A DNA stretch of 64,000 bases. Source: Desulfonatronum lacustre DSM 10312. GTDB lineage: Bacteria; Desulfobacterota; Desulfovibrionia; Desulfovibrionales; Desulfonatronaceae. The stretch's first letter is position 1. Each line of letters opens with the position of its first letter. The position numbers were made by a program, and so were the translations under genes. The notes beneath the pieces are model-generated. The model had not been told where the DNA came from and ran no database searches. It saw only the letters and a list, made by a program, of their open reading frames with translations. Below, piece by piece: positions 1-8,603 of this stretch. Location: positions 3,647,921 to 3,711,920 of the forward strand of contig NZ_KI912608.1 of assembly GCF_000519265.1 (NCBI RefSeq), written 5' to 3'.

Positions 1-1463
1 GCCGTGGGCCTGTTTTGCGCCAAGTGGCCCAGGTAGGCCGGAATATCCTGGCTGGCGGCGCAGGCCGCCCTGCAGGGAGCGGTGAAGCAGTCCAGGCGGG
101 GCAGGGGGCGGGGGATTTTGACGTCCGCGTGGGTCTTGGCCGTTTTGGCGTAGCGTCGGGCTGTGGCCGTGGCTTGAGCGTAGGCGGCCAAACCCGGGCC
201 TTGGGCCTGCCACTTCTCCAGGCTTTCGGCTCCGGCGGCGGCCATCCGCTCTTTGAGGACGTCCATGTATTGGCGGAGACGACCATACCCCCCGGGTTTG
301 AGCAGGTCGCTGCACGAGGTCACCGGCCCCAGCCCGGCGGCCAACAGATCCGGAATGTTGAAGGCGTCGGCCCCGGCGCAGAAGGACATGGGCGGACAGC
401 CTTCGGACTGCTCTGGCCCGGAGTCCTGTTGCTCTCCCAAGTGTTCACGCAGCAGCAGGGCCACGTGTACGGCCAGGGGGTGCAGGGGGCGGCCGCTGCA
501 ATAGACCTGCTGTTCCGCCTCGGGCAGGGCTGAGCGGTTCACGCAGGGCAGGGTGTTGGTCAGCTTCAGGTTGAACTCCACGCCCCGCTTGCGGGCCGCG
601 GCGGACAGGGTGCGGATGATGGGCAGGGCCTGATCCAGGGACAGGTCATTGGCGAAAACTGCATCCGGCACCTCCATATCCCAGCCCAGGCCCTGGAGCA
701 GGGCGCGGACCCGCTCCGGCCCGAGCAGGGTGGGGTTGAGCTTCAAGGTGGTGTGCAGCCCTCGGTCCTCGATAAAATGCAGGGCAATGCGTTGGATTTC
801 GTCCGGGGGGCAGCCGTGCATGGTGGAGATGGTCAGGCTGGTGCTGACCCCGTCGGGCAGGTCCACCCAGGCCAGTTCGGGGCAGACGCGGGACAAGCGC
901 GTCGCGGCCTCGGCCATGTCCTCCGGACAGTGGGTCATGCGGTCCAAAAAGCGGGTCATGGCCGGACTGGTGATCCCGGCCAGGTCGTACCCGGCGCTCA
1001 TGTTCAGGATGAATCCCGGGTCGCGTCCGTCCCCGCCGGCGGGAAAATTCATTTTACGGCGCAGGGCCAGGATCAGCAGCAGGCCGTTCAGGTACTCATC
1101 AAAGGACTGCTCCAGCTTGAGTTCCTGCGACCACTCGCAGTTGTAGCCCTCGTCGCGCATGTCGATGCACGGTCTGGCCAGGGTCAGTTCGTCCAGGATC
1201 TGGACGGTCTTCAGTTCCAGATATCGCCCCCCGCACAGCCAGGCTGCCACCAGGTTGCGGGCCAACTGGGTATGCGGTCCGGCTGCCGCGCCGATGGGCG
1301 TTTCCAGGCGCTGGCCGTAGCGGGTCGTGGTGAAGGGGTCATCCGGGCCTGGCTGGAAAAAACAGGCCTTGGGTATGCCCAGGATCTGCCCATGCTTGAG
1401 TTCGTCGAGCAGGGAAGCCAGAAGTTTGTCGTGAGGGATGGGATGGAAGCGGTCCATGGTCAT
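1..1463 (-). CDS. ygfK: YgfK-like oxidoreductase, partial (C-terminus outside window)
   Basis: Open from an ATG at 1463 to the left edge without a stop, giving about 487 N-terminal residues; a second ATG lies at 1457. My translation starts MTMDRFHPIPHDKLL and contains AAGPHTQLARNLVAAW and STMHGCPPDEIQRIA, features of the YgfK family (putative selenate reductase/dihydropyrimidine-dehydrogenase-like). Near the window edge a Cys-containing stretch (PCRAACAASQDIPAYL) resembles the Fe-S domain in front of the GltD-type FAD domain, so the flavin half should lie outside. In E. coli ygfK sits with ssnA and xdhD in a purine/selenium-linked cluster, matching the neighbours here. Family assignment is good; the reaction is unsettled in the family. 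A broken gene cannot be excluded because the end is missing. Confidence 0.82.
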   Translation of the reverse strand, partial: MTMDRFHPIPHDKLLASLLDELKHGQILGIPKACFFQPGPDDPFTTTRYGQRLETPIGAAAGPHTQLARNLVAAWLCGGRYLELKTVQILDELTLARPCIDMRDEGYNCEWSQELKLEQSFDEYLNGLLLILALRRKMNFPAGGDGRDPGFILNMSAGYDLAGITSPAMTRFLDRMTHCPEDMAEAATRLSRVCPELAWVDLPDGVSTSLTISTMHGCPPDEIQRIALHFIEDRGLHTTLKLNPTLLGPERVRALLQGLGWDMEVPDAVFANDLSLDQALPIIRTLSAAARKRGVEFNLKLTNTLPCVNRSALPEAEQQVYCSGRPLHPLAVHVALLLREHLGEQQDSGPEQSEGCPPMSFCAGADAFNIPDLLAAGLGPVTSCSDLLKPGGYGRLRQYMDVLKERMAAAGAESLEKWQAQGPGLAAYAQATATARRYAKTAKTHADVKIPRPLPRLDCFTAPCRAACAASQDIPAYLGHLAQNRPT

Positions 1464-1503
1464 TTCTTGATTCACCTACTCGGCTGGTAAAAGCTCTTTT
1501 GGG

Positions 1504-1707
1504 TCATTGCAACAGATCGTCAAAGGAAAGCTCGGCGTCTCTCAGGATTTTCCTCAACAGGCCTTTTCCGACATCCTGACAGGAATGAGAAGGGACTGTT
1601 ACCGTGCGTCCATCCTGGTGACGCAGTCGGACATGGCTGCCACGCTGGCGGACAGTCAAAAAACCTTGCCTTTTCAGCGCCTTGAGAACCTCTTTAGATG
1701 TAAGCAT
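1504..1707 (-). CDS. hicA: HicA family mRNA interferase toxin
   Basis: A 67-residue protein beginning MLTSKEVLKALKRQG, with VRQRGSHVRL holding the active-site His of the HicA double-stranded-RNA-binding-like fold. HicA toxins cleave mRNA and are held inactive by HicB. The ATG at 1707 lies inside the end of hicB (14-nt overlap), so the two are translationally coupled. A TTG at 1725 preceded by AAGGTGAG would add six residues and is a real alternative. The antitoxin-first order is the less usual arrangement for hicAB. The pair is wedged between the SsnA-like gene and the YgfK-like gene on the same strand. Confidence 0.85.
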   Translation of the reverse strand: MLTSKEVLKALKRQGFLTVRQRGSHVRLRHQDGRTVTVPSHSCQDVGKGLLRKILRDAELSFDDLLQ

Positions 1708-1921
1708 GGGAAGGTTCGTAATCAATGCTCACCTTTTGGACTCCAATGAACTCGTTTTGCGAGTAGGGTTCTTCAATGCACATCTCTATGACTTCCCGGA
1801 TGTTACGCAGCATCTCTTCCATGGTTCTTCCCTGCGCGTAACAGGCTTGCAAGCTGGGGACTTCACCGACAAAAAAGCCGTCCTCATCCTTCTCGACCAC
1901 GACGAAAAAGTCCTTGGCCAT
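1694..1921 (-). CDS. hicB: HicB family antitoxin
   Basis: A 75-residue protein, MAKDFFVVVEKDEDGFFVGEVP..., with the HicB partial RNase-H-like fold signature (DEDGFFVGEVPSLQACYAQG). I chose ATG 1921 because GGAGG sits six bases upstream; a GTG at 1933 would add four residues that merely translate this Shine-Dalgarno sequence. No clear C-terminal DNA-binding domain is present, so autoregulation, if any, would need another surface. It is the first gene of the hicBA pair and lies about 115 bp downstream of the ssnA-like stop. Confidence 0.85.
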   Translation of the reverse strand: MAKDFFVVVEKDEDGFFVGEVPSLQACYAQGRTMEEMLRNIREVIEMCIEEPYSQNEFIGVQKVSIDYEPSHAYI

Positions 1922-2037
1922 GTGTTCCTCCACCTTCAGATCTTATTGTTCAGAGATATTCCACGCCTGTGACGTTTACTCTCGAGGCGTCCATGTTCAG
2001 GCCCATGTTGAAACTATCGATCACTTCGCTGTATTTC

Positions 2038-3315
2038 TCAACTCTCCGTCAACCGTTTCCACAACCTTTGGGCCTGTTCCCGTGCATAGCCCAGAATTTC
2101 CGCTTCGTCATGGCTGACCAGGCGGCGGTTTTCGACCACGATTCGGCCCTGGGCGATGACCGTGTGGACGTGGACGGCTTCCAGGCCGAAGAGGAAATGG
2201 CCGAGCATGTTGTCCGGGGTCATGGGGGTGGGCGTGTCGTAGTCCAGGATGACCAGGTTGTTGGGGCCGTCGCCCGGCGCGTTGACGCGGCGGATCAGTT
2301 CGTGGGTGCGGCGCAGGCGGTCGTAGGCTTCGCGGAAGCCCAGGCTTTCGGTGCTTTGCCCGGCGATGAACGCGGCCTTCAGGGCCCGGAGCATGTCCAC
2401 GTGCATCCCGTCCGTGCCCAGGATCACCCGGGAGCCGAGGTCGTCGTAGCGTCCCAGGCCGACGTTGTTGTTCAGGTTGGACTCGCTGGCCTGGGCCACG
2501 AGGACCGGGGAGCGGCGCAGCAGTTCCCGTTCGGCGTCGTCAAGATGCACGCAGTGGGCCAGCAGGGTTCGCGGGGAGGCCAGGGCGCCGGCATCGGCCA
2601 AGCGTTGGACCACCCGTTTTCCATATCGCTCAAGGCAGTGGTTCTGGTCCGCCGGATCCTCGGCCACGTGCAGGTGCAGCCCGGTCTGATACTTCCCGGC
2701 CAGGGCCACGGCCCGGGCGAGCAGATCGTCGTCCACGGTGAAGGAGGCGTGCAGCCCGACCTGTCCGATTCGCCCGGAAGCAAGGTAGGCCTCGGTTTCG
2801 GCCAACCCGGCCTCCTTGACCGCCTCGCCGTCGCGGCACGATATTTCATAGCACAGCAGATGCCCCAGCCCCACGGCGTCAAAAGCCTTGGCAATGGTCT
2901 CCAGGCTGCCCTCCACGGCAAAGGGGGAAGCGTGGTGATCCACGACAAAGGTCACCCCGCGCTTGGCGCAGAGCAGGGCCGTGGCCAGGGCGCTGGCCTC
3001 GATCATCGGCAGATCCAGGCGCTTGTCCAGCCGCCACCAGACCAGGTCGAGAATCTCCGGAAAATTGGTGGGCGTGCGGGGCGGGGCGGGCATGCCCCGG
3101 GCAAAGGTGGAGTACAGATGGTGATGGCCCAGGGCAAAGGAGCGGGTTACCAGCTTCCCGGCGCAGTCCAACTCTTGCTGGTTGTCAGAGAATTGCGGGC
3201 GATGGTCCAGGATTTCCAGGCTGCCGTCCGGTCCCGGCGTAACCCGCAGGCAGGCGTCCCGCAGGGTCAGATCGTCCGGGTCCAGCCAGCGGGCATTGGT
3301 CAGTAGCAGCTCCAT
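2038..3315 (-). CDS. ssnA: SsnA-like metal-dependent amidohydrolase
   Basis: A 425-residue amidohydrolase-superfamily protein. Metal ligands are visible as the HxH of GHHHLYSTFARGM (residues 64-66), LHLHVAEDPADQNH, LLAHCVHLDDAE and GTDGMHVDM. The GHHHLYS...MPAPPRTPTNFPEIL stretch is typical of SsnA, a putative aminohydrolase tied to purine-type catabolism. Its ATG overlaps the xanthine dehydrogenase stop by 16 nt and is preceded by GGAGACACCGC, so the two are translationally coupled. Substrate is inferred to be a deaminable heterocycle handed on from the dehydrogenase; this is not shown by the sequence. Confidence 0.85.
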   Translation of the reverse strand: MELLLTNARWLDPDDLTLRDACLRVTPGPDGSLEILDHRPQFSDNQQELDCAGKLVTRSFALGHHHLYSTFARGMPAPPRTPTNFPEILDLVWWRLDKRLDLPMIEASALATALLCAKRGVTFVVDHHASPFAVEGSLETIAKAFDAVGLGHLLCYEISCRDGEAVKEAGLAETEAYLASGRIGQVGLHASFTVDDDLLARAVALAGKYQTGLHLHVAEDPADQNHCLERYGKRVVQRLADAGALASPRTLLAHCVHLDDAERELLRRSPVLVAQASESNLNNNVGLGRYDDLGSRVILGTDGMHVDMLRALKAAFIAGQSTESLGFREAYDRLRRTHELIRRVNAPGDGPNNLVILDYDTPTPMTPDNMLGHFLFGLEAVHVHTVIAQGRIVVENRRLVSHDEAEILGYAREQAQRLWKRLTES

Positions 3316-5927
3316 GCGGTGTCTCCTTCGCTATTTTGCGTCAGTGCTCCGACAGGTTCTCCCAGAGGCTCCAGGGGCAGGGTTCGGCGAGGAATACCGT
3401 CGTAGCGGTAATAGGCCGCGGCGATGGCCGGGGCCGTGGGAATGGAGCCGATCTCGCCCACGCCCTTGGCCCCGCGAGGTCCTTCCGGGTCGGCGTTGTC
3501 CACGGCGATGACCGTGATCCTGGGCATGGCGTCGGCCCTGAGCAGGCCCACGTCCCGGAATTTGTCCGAGGCCAGATGGCCTTTGTCCAGACGGAGTCGT
3601 TCGGACAGGGCCGCGCCCATGCCCATGAGCACCCCGCCTTCGATCTGGCCCTCCAGCATTTGGCGGTTGACCACGGTTCCGGCGTCGTGGGCCGCCACCA
3701 CTTCCTGGACCTTGCCGTCGGAGGACAGGAGCACCAGGTGGGCCGCGAAGCTGTAGGCCACGTGGCTGCGGAACGTGCCCGGCTCGCCGCCCGGGGCGGT
3801 GTCCGTGCACAGATAGCGGCCTTCATAGGTCCGTCCGGCCAGGGCTTCCAGCCCGCCCGCAGCGTTCATATCGGCCTTGATGTGTTCCGCGGCGTCCAAC
3901 ACGGCCCGACCAAGCTGGAAAGTGCCCCGGCTGGCCGTGGTCGCCCCGGCCACGGCTCCGTAGCGGGTGTCTGAGTCCACCATGATTTTTGACAGATCAT
4001 CGATGCCCAGAACCTCGGCCAGGAACTGGGCGGCCACGGTGTGGATGCCCTGGCCCATCTCGGACCAGCCGTGGTGCAGGACCAGTCGGCCGCCCGGCAG
4101 GATTTCCACCCTGGCCAGACATTCTTCCCGCAGCCCGTTGCCGATGCCGCAGTTCTTGATTCCGCAGGACAGCCCGGCCCGGCCGGACTTCCTGACCCGC
4201 TTCCAGGGTTCGCGCAGGGCTTCCAGGCAGGCCTTCAGTCCGATGCCCGGTCCCAGAACCTGGCCCGTGGCCACCATCCTGCCCTGGTCCAGGGCGTTGT
4301 CGTAGCGGAACTGCCAGGGATCGAATCCGCCGGCCCTGCACAGCCGCTCGACCATGGCCTCCATGGCGAACACGGCCTGGTTCACGCCAAAGCCGCGCAT
4401 GGCCCCGTTGGGAATGTTGTTGGTAAACACGGCCCGGGATTCGATGTCCACCACCGGGATGTGATAAGCACCGGTTGCATGGGTGGCGGCCCGGGCCATG
4501 ACCGCCGCGCCAACCGAGGCGTAGGCCCCGGTATCCCCCAGGATGCGCGCCTTAAGGGCCGTGAGTCGGCCTTGGGCGTTGCAACCCGCGGCATAGCTGA
4601 GGCGCATGGGATGACGCTTGGGGTGCATGCGCAAGGACTCGGGCCGGGAGAGCTTGACCTTGACCGGGGCCTGGAGCACCCAGGCTGCCAGGGCCGCGTG
4701 GTGCTGCACGGTCAGATCCTCTTTGCCGCCAAAGGCTCCGCCGCAATCCACCATGGTCGCCCGGACTTTCTCCTTGGGCAGGTTCAGGACCCGGGCCACG
4801 TCGTCCCGGTCGTGATACATGCCCTGGCCCTGGGTGTAAAAGTGAATCCCTCCAGTGTCCGGGTCCGGCAAGGCCACGGCGCATTCCGGCTCCAGGAAGC
4901 CGTGTTCGATGGGTGACGTGTGGAAGGTCTCCGTGACCACGAAGGCGGAGCAGCGCAGGGCCTCGTCCACGTCGCCGCCTCGACGGACGGTCTTCACGGC
5001 CAGCAGGTTGCCTGACTCGTGGACCCGGATCGGGCTCTGCTCGGCCTGCTCCATGTCGGTCAGCGGCTCCAGGATTTCATACTCCACTCGGATCAGCGCG
5101 GCCGCGGCCCGGGCCTGCTCCCTGGTCTCGGCCACCACGCAGGCCAGCACGTCGGCCACGGTGCGGGTGGTTTCGCCAGGGGCCACGTACATGGGCCAGT
5201 CCGGGACGATCATGCCCACGGTGCGCTCCCCGGGAACGTCCGCTGCGGTGAGCACGCGGACCACGCCCGGCGCGGCCAGGGCCTCGCCGGAATCCATGGC
5301 CACGACCCGTGCCCGGGGGTGGGCGCTGAAGTGCAGCGCGCCGTGGAGCATGTCCGGAAAGCGCAGGTCGTCGGTAAACAGGTGGGTGCCCACAGCCCGC
5401 TCAAAGGCCCCATAGCGGACGGGACTGGTGCCGAGCACGGGTGGGGCGGCATCCAAACGCGGGGAGACATCGCCGCGTAGAATGCGGGCCGCCTCCAAAA
5501 TGGCGTCCACGATCTTCACGTACCCGGTGCAGCGGCAGAGGTGCGGGCGTACGGCCTTGATCACGTCTTCGACGGTGGGTTCGGTATTCTGTTCCAACAA
5601 GAGCTTGGTCCGGGCCAGAAAGCCCGGCGTGCAGAACCCGCACTGCACCGCGCCCTTTTCCGCAAAGGCCCGGCCCAGGACGCGGCGCAGGTCTTCCGGA
5701 AAACCCTCCAGTGTCAGGACATGCTTACCCGCCACCTTGCGCATCGGCGTGGCGCAGGCAAAGGCGGCCCGCCCGTCCACTTCAACCAGGCAGGCCCCGC
5801 AGGCCGCCTGGCCGGAACAGCCGTCCTTGGCCGCGGTCAGCCCTTGGTCCTCCCGCAGCCAGGTGAGCAGGGAGCGTTCCGGGTCGCCGTCGTAGGTCGT
5901 TGGGGAGTTGTTCAGGGTGAAATCCAT
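3300..5927 (-). CDS. xdh: Selenium-dependent-type xanthine dehydrogenase (fused 2Fe-2S and molybdopterin subunits)
   Basis: An 875-residue molybdenum hydroxylase starting MDFTLNNSPTTYDGD. The first ~135 residues carry both 2Fe-2S sites (CSGQAACGAC with a later Cys; QCGFCTPGF and LCRCTGY). The rest is the molybdopterin domain with GGAFGGKEDL, GAMRGFGVNQAVF and the GVGEIG loop whose Glu is the catalytic base. No FAD subunit is encoded here, as in the Se-dependent XDH family, so electrons must leave through the iron-sulfur centres or a separate partner, possibly the YgfK-like protein (inference). An in-frame start at 6005 would add 26 unrelated residues and overlap the upstream gene, so ATG 5927 is preferred despite a weak Shine-Dalgarno. 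Selenium is placed post-translationally, so no UGA is expected. Nearby YedE/YedF-type genes fit a selenium diet. Confidence 0.85.
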   Translation of the reverse strand: MDFTLNNSPTTYDGDPERSLLTWLREDQGLTAAKDGCSGQAACGACLVEVDGRAAFACATPMRKVAGKHVLTLEGFPEDLRRVLGRAFAEKGAVQCGFCTPGFLARTKLLLEQNTEPTVEDVIKAVRPHLCRCTGYVKIVDAILEAARILRGDVSPRLDAAPPVLGTSPVRYGAFERAVGTHLFTDDLRFPDMLHGALHFSAHPRARVVAMDSGEALAAPGVVRVLTAADVPGERTVGMIVPDWPMYVAPGETTRTVADVLACVVAETREQARAAAALIRVEYEILEPLTDMEQAEQSPIRVHESGNLLAVKTVRRGGDVDEALRCSAFVVTETFHTSPIEHGFLEPECAVALPDPDTGGIHFYTQGQGMYHDRDDVARVLNLPKEKVRATMVDCGGAFGGKEDLTVQHHAALAAWVLQAPVKVKLSRPESLRMHPKRHPMRLSYAAGCNAQGRLTALKARILGDTGAYASVGAAVMARAATHATGAYHIPVVDIESRAVFTNNIPNGAMRGFGVNQAVFAMEAMVERLCRAGGFDPWQFRYDNALDQGRMVATGQVLGPGIGLKACLEALREPWKRVRKSGRAGLSCGIKNCGIGNGLREECLARVEILPGGRLVLHHGWSEMGQGIHTVAAQFLAEVLGIDDLSKIMVDSDTRYGAVAGATTASRGTFQLGRAVLDAAEHIKADMNAAGGLEALAGRTYEGRYLCTDTAPGGEPGTFRSHVAYSFAAHLVLLSSDGKVQEVVAAHDAGTVVNRQMLEGQIEGGVLMGMGAALSERLRLDKGHLASDKFRDVGLLRADAMPRITVIAVDNADPEGPRGAKGVGEIGSIPTAPAIAAAYYRYDGIPRRTLPLEPLGEPVGALTQNSEGDTAWSCY

Positions 5928-5973
5928 GGTGACGTCCAAGGTTGTTTTGGGGGCTGTTTTTTTGAGTTGATGT

Positions 5974-6156
5974 TCAAGGGGAGGACCGGAGATCCTGGGA
6001 CTCAACCTCCAGACACAGCTCGATAGCTTCCATGATTCGCCTCATCAGTGTGTTCGGCGATTTCGCTTGGGTATGGCATCCGCGGATGCTCGGCACCGAG
6101 GCGACATAATAACCGTCTTCATCCAGCTCAATCAGCACACTGAACACCCTCAGCAT
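5974..6156 (-). CDS. HicB-like small antitoxin-type protein without a HicA partner
   Basis: A 60-residue protein starting MLRVFSVLIELDEDG, with DEDGYYVASVPSIRGCHTQAKS matching the HicB N-terminal fold. Its ATG overlaps the stop of the DUF2442 gene as ATGCTGA, and GAGGA lies seven bases upstream, so it is coupled to that gene. No HicA follows; the next gene, 46 bp downstream, is xanthine dehydrogenase. It is either an orphan antitoxin or the third member of a DUF4160-DUF2442-HicB-like unit. Confidence 0.7.
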   Translation of the reverse strand: MLRVFSVLIELDEDGYYVASVPSIRGCHTQAKSPNTLMRRIMEAIELCLEVESQDLRSSP

Positions 6157-6494
6157 TGCAAATCCTCGCTGCATACGGTTGTTTGATCTTTAAGGGGACG
6201 ATCTTCGGAGCCTTGTTTTCCATAGACTCCAGAGGGGTCGTAAACCAACGGGTATGCTCCGGGACGTTTGATCGAATCCAGGGACAAATCAATATCGAGT
6301 TCAGGCCATCTCAAATGCCCCGACCCCTCTTCGATGACGCGAAACACCTTTTGAATGGGAGCTGTCAAGAACCAGGGATATTCATCGTAACCCAGAAAGT
6401 ATTCCTTCCCGGCATACATGATCCAGAGGCCGAATGGGGAGATGTCGGTCACCTCAGGCTTTGAAATGCTCGTCCCAATGTTTGCGGATTTCAC
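6150..6494 (-). CDS. DUF2442 domain protein
   Basis: A 114-residue protein. The central part (TDISPFGLWIMYAGKEYFLGYDEYPWF) is the DUF2442 core. I chose GTG 6494 because GGAGG lies eight bases before it; the longer frame from 6512 would start inside that Shine-Dalgarno. It overlaps the end of the DUF4160 gene by 41 nt. DUF4160/DUF2442 gene pairs are common and widely suspected to be toxin-antitoxin-like, but I know of no settled biochemical function. The C-terminal ~25 residues look disordered. Confidence 0.7.
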   Translation of the reverse strand: MKSANIGTSISKPEVTDISPFGLWIMYAGKEYFLGYDEYPWFLTAPIQKVFRVIEEGSGHLRWPELDIDLSLDSIKRPGAYPLVYDPSGVYGKQGSEDRPLKDQTTVCSEDLQC

Positions 6495-6693
6495 TTTTTT
6501 TATCCTCCACAACCATTTCCAGTTCTCTCAACTCTTTCTGGGAGAGGCCATGGTTGATCGCCAATTCGATTTCGGGCTCAAGCCAGAATTTCGCCTCTCC
6601 GTCCGGGCTTCGGACATGCACGTGTCGCCGAGATTCTTCGCGTGAGAAAAAGAAGAATCGGTACTGTCTGAAGTGAAAAACGGTTGGGCTCAT
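6454..6693 (-). CDS. DUF4160 domain protein
   Basis: A 79-residue protein, MSPTVFHFRQYRFFFFSREE..., with RRHVHVRSPDGEAKFWL and a helical tail, the usual DUF4160 layout (length also typical). Start ATG 6693 has only a weak AAGGG upstream. It is the first gene of a three-gene overlapping set with DUF2442 and a HicB-like gene, starting about 35 bp after the PLP-enzyme stop. DUF4160 proteins are nearly always paired with DUF2442 and are suspected toxin-antitoxin components; that role is inference. Confidence 0.75.
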   Translation of the reverse strand: MSPTVFHFRQYRFFFFSREESRRHVHVRSPDGEAKFWLEPEIELAINHGLSQKELRELEMVVEDKKSEIRKHWDEHFKA

Positions 6694-6728
6694 ATGCTGG
6701 ACCCTTCGCTCGTTCCTCGTCGTCCGCC

Positions 6729-8210
6729 CTATCCAAGCCCCGCCAACAACCCCACCCGCTCGTTGAACGCCTCGATCAACCGGTCGATCTCCTCCAGTTG
6801 GCGGGGGATCCCGGTCCAGTAGTCCTCGTCGTGCCATTGGGCCTGGATTTCCTCGTAGGTTTTGCCCTGCTGCTCGACCCAGGTGAAGTATTTCAGGTTG
6901 TGGACCCGTTTGCGATCCCAGTGGTTCAGTTCCAGGAGGTTGTCCAGACCTTGGCCCAGCAGGTGGCGTTCGAAGGCCACGGCGGCGTCCACGGCGGTGA
7001 AGGGGCCGCGCTCCGCGGTCAGTTCTTCCAGGCGGCTGCCGTACATTTCCATGGAGTCCGTGGCCACGGTGGCCACCACGTCGTCCGGTCCCAGTTCGAA
7101 CCATTTGGCGAATTTGGCCGCGGAAATGATGTTCGACCAGCCGGAGATGCCGATCAGGTCCAGTTGCTCCACCAGGGCCGGAGCCACGCCCCGGGAGGCT
7201 AGGTATTCGCGTCCGGCCTCTTCGTTGGCCAGACGGATGAGCTGCATGGGGGCCTCGTCGTCAATGGCCAGGATCATGTCCGTGTTCCTGACGTTGTGCA
7301 CCCAGGGCACGTGCTTGTCGCCGATGCCCTCAATGCGGTGGTCGCCGAAGCCGTTGAACAGCAGGGTGGGGCACTGGCCGGCCTCGCAGGCGGCGATTTT
7401 CAGGGCCGGAAAGCGGGCCTTGAGGTAGTCCCCGGCGGCCAGGGTTCCGCCCGAGCCGGTGGCCAGGATCAGGCCGCGAATCCGGGAAGGCTTGTCCGTC
7501 AGCCCGGTCATGACCTCTTCCAGGGCCGGGCCGGTGATCTCGTGGTGCCAGAGGTAGTTTCCGAACTCGTCGAACTGGTTGAAGATGACCACGTCGTCGC
7601 CGGAAGCCCGCAGCTCATGGCATTTGTCGAAAATTGCCTTGACGTTGGATTCCGATCCCGGCGTCTTGATGATCTCTCCGGCCACCTTGGTCAACCACTC
7701 GAAGCGCTCCCGGCTCATGCCCTCGGGCAAGATGGCGATGGAGGAGCAGCCCAGCAAGGCCGAATCATAGGCCCCGCCCCGGCAGTAGTTGCCCGTGGAG
7801 GGCCAGACCGCCTTCTGGGTGGTGGGGTCGAACTGGCCGGTGACCAGCCGGGGCACCAGGCAGCCGAAGGCCGCGCCGACCTTGTGCGCGCCCGTGGGGA
7901 ACCACTTGCCGGTGAGGACCACGATTCGGCAGGGCGCGCCGGTCAGCTCCGGCGGCAGAACCAGATGGTTGACCCCGCCGAACCCGCCGCCCGAGGCCGT
8001 GGGTTCGTTGCGCCAGGTGATCCGGAACAGGTTGGCCGGGTCCAGGTCCCAGAGGCCGAGGCCGGACAGCTTCTCACGCATGGCTGCGGGGATGGTTTGC
8101 GGGTCGCGCATCTGGGCAAAGGTGGGAATGATGATGCCGCGCTCCCGGGCCCGCTCAACGGCCCGGTCCAGCCCGGCTTGATTGATGGTCAAATCGATGG
8201 CCGCGGACAT
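6729..8210 (-). CDS. PLP-dependent fold-type II enzyme (cysteine synthase/threonine synthase superfamily)
   Basis: A 493-residue enzyme. The PLP Schiff-base lysine is most likely K110 in TGAHKVGAAFG; a phosphate-binding loop is seen at ATGSGGTLAAGD. The family is usually annotated only as a PLP-dependent beta-subunit-like protein, longer than cysteine synthase and with an unusual 60-residue N-terminus. The start is ATG 8210 with AAAGGA upstream. The E. coli ygfK/ssnA/xdhD region carries another fold-II PLP enzyme, diaminopropionate ammonia-lyase YgeX, so a lyase role in amino-heterocycle breakdown is a reasonable inference. It appears to head the minus-strand catabolic block. Confidence 0.75.
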   Translation of the reverse strand: MSAAIDLTINQAGLDRAVERARERGIIIPTFAQMRDPQTIPAAMREKLSGLGLWDLDPANLFRITWRNEPTASGGGFGGVNHLVLPPELTGAPCRIVVLTGKWFPTGAHKVGAAFGCLVPRLVTGQFDPTTQKAVWPSTGNYCRGGAYDSALLGCSSIAILPEGMSRERFEWLTKVAGEIIKTPGSESNVKAIFDKCHELRASGDDVVIFNQFDEFGNYLWHHEITGPALEEVMTGLTDKPSRIRGLILATGSGGTLAAGDYLKARFPALKIAACEAGQCPTLLFNGFGDHRIEGIGDKHVPWVHNVRNTDMILAIDDEAPMQLIRLANEEAGREYLASRGVAPALVEQLDLIGISGWSNIISAAKFAKWFELGPDDVVATVATDSMEMYGSRLEELTAERGPFTAVDAAVAFERHLLGQGLDNLLELNHWDRKRVHNLKYFTWVEQQGKTYEEIQAQWHDEDYWTGIPRQLEEIDRLIEAFNERVGLLAGLG

Positions 8211-8603
8211 GATGAAATCCTTTTTTCGGTAAAGATGTTGGTGAGATTGGTGTCGATGGGTCCGCCCCTTGCGAGGCGGAGCCGGCCCGAGAGACGGTGA
8301 GGATGGATTTTCAGGCAGGCTGTCTCGGGTAGTTACCAGCAGAAGGAGCGTGCTTCAAGCCTCAATGGCTTGGGGAGGGTGGGCCGGAGTTCCTCAGCGT
8401 CGTTGAAGGCGAGGCGAACGTCTGTTGAGAAATTCATGCAGGGCGGGTAGGAGTCTCAAGCATGGACAGCACGGCAGCCGTCATTATTTCGGCCAGGAAC
8501 CGCGCATTGGGGAGATTCGCATCGGTTCCAGGCCTGCTTCCATTTCCCCAATTCCCGGCATGAGTCAACGGAGCCGGCTATTTCAAACAGTCAGGATGGC
8601 AAC
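8211..8603. other. Intergenic region between divergent genes
   Basis: These 393 bp separate the leftward PLP-enzyme gene from the rightward Fic gene, so promoters for both must lie here. I see a short CAAGCC/GGCTTG inverted repeat near 8360, but no convincing -35/-10 pair, no RNA gene and no believable coding sequence. Confidence 0.5.

Noticed and set aside
753-1490. Plus-strand 245-codon frame at the left edge
   Set aside because: Antisense to the YgfK-like gene, whose minus-strand translation shows clear family features.
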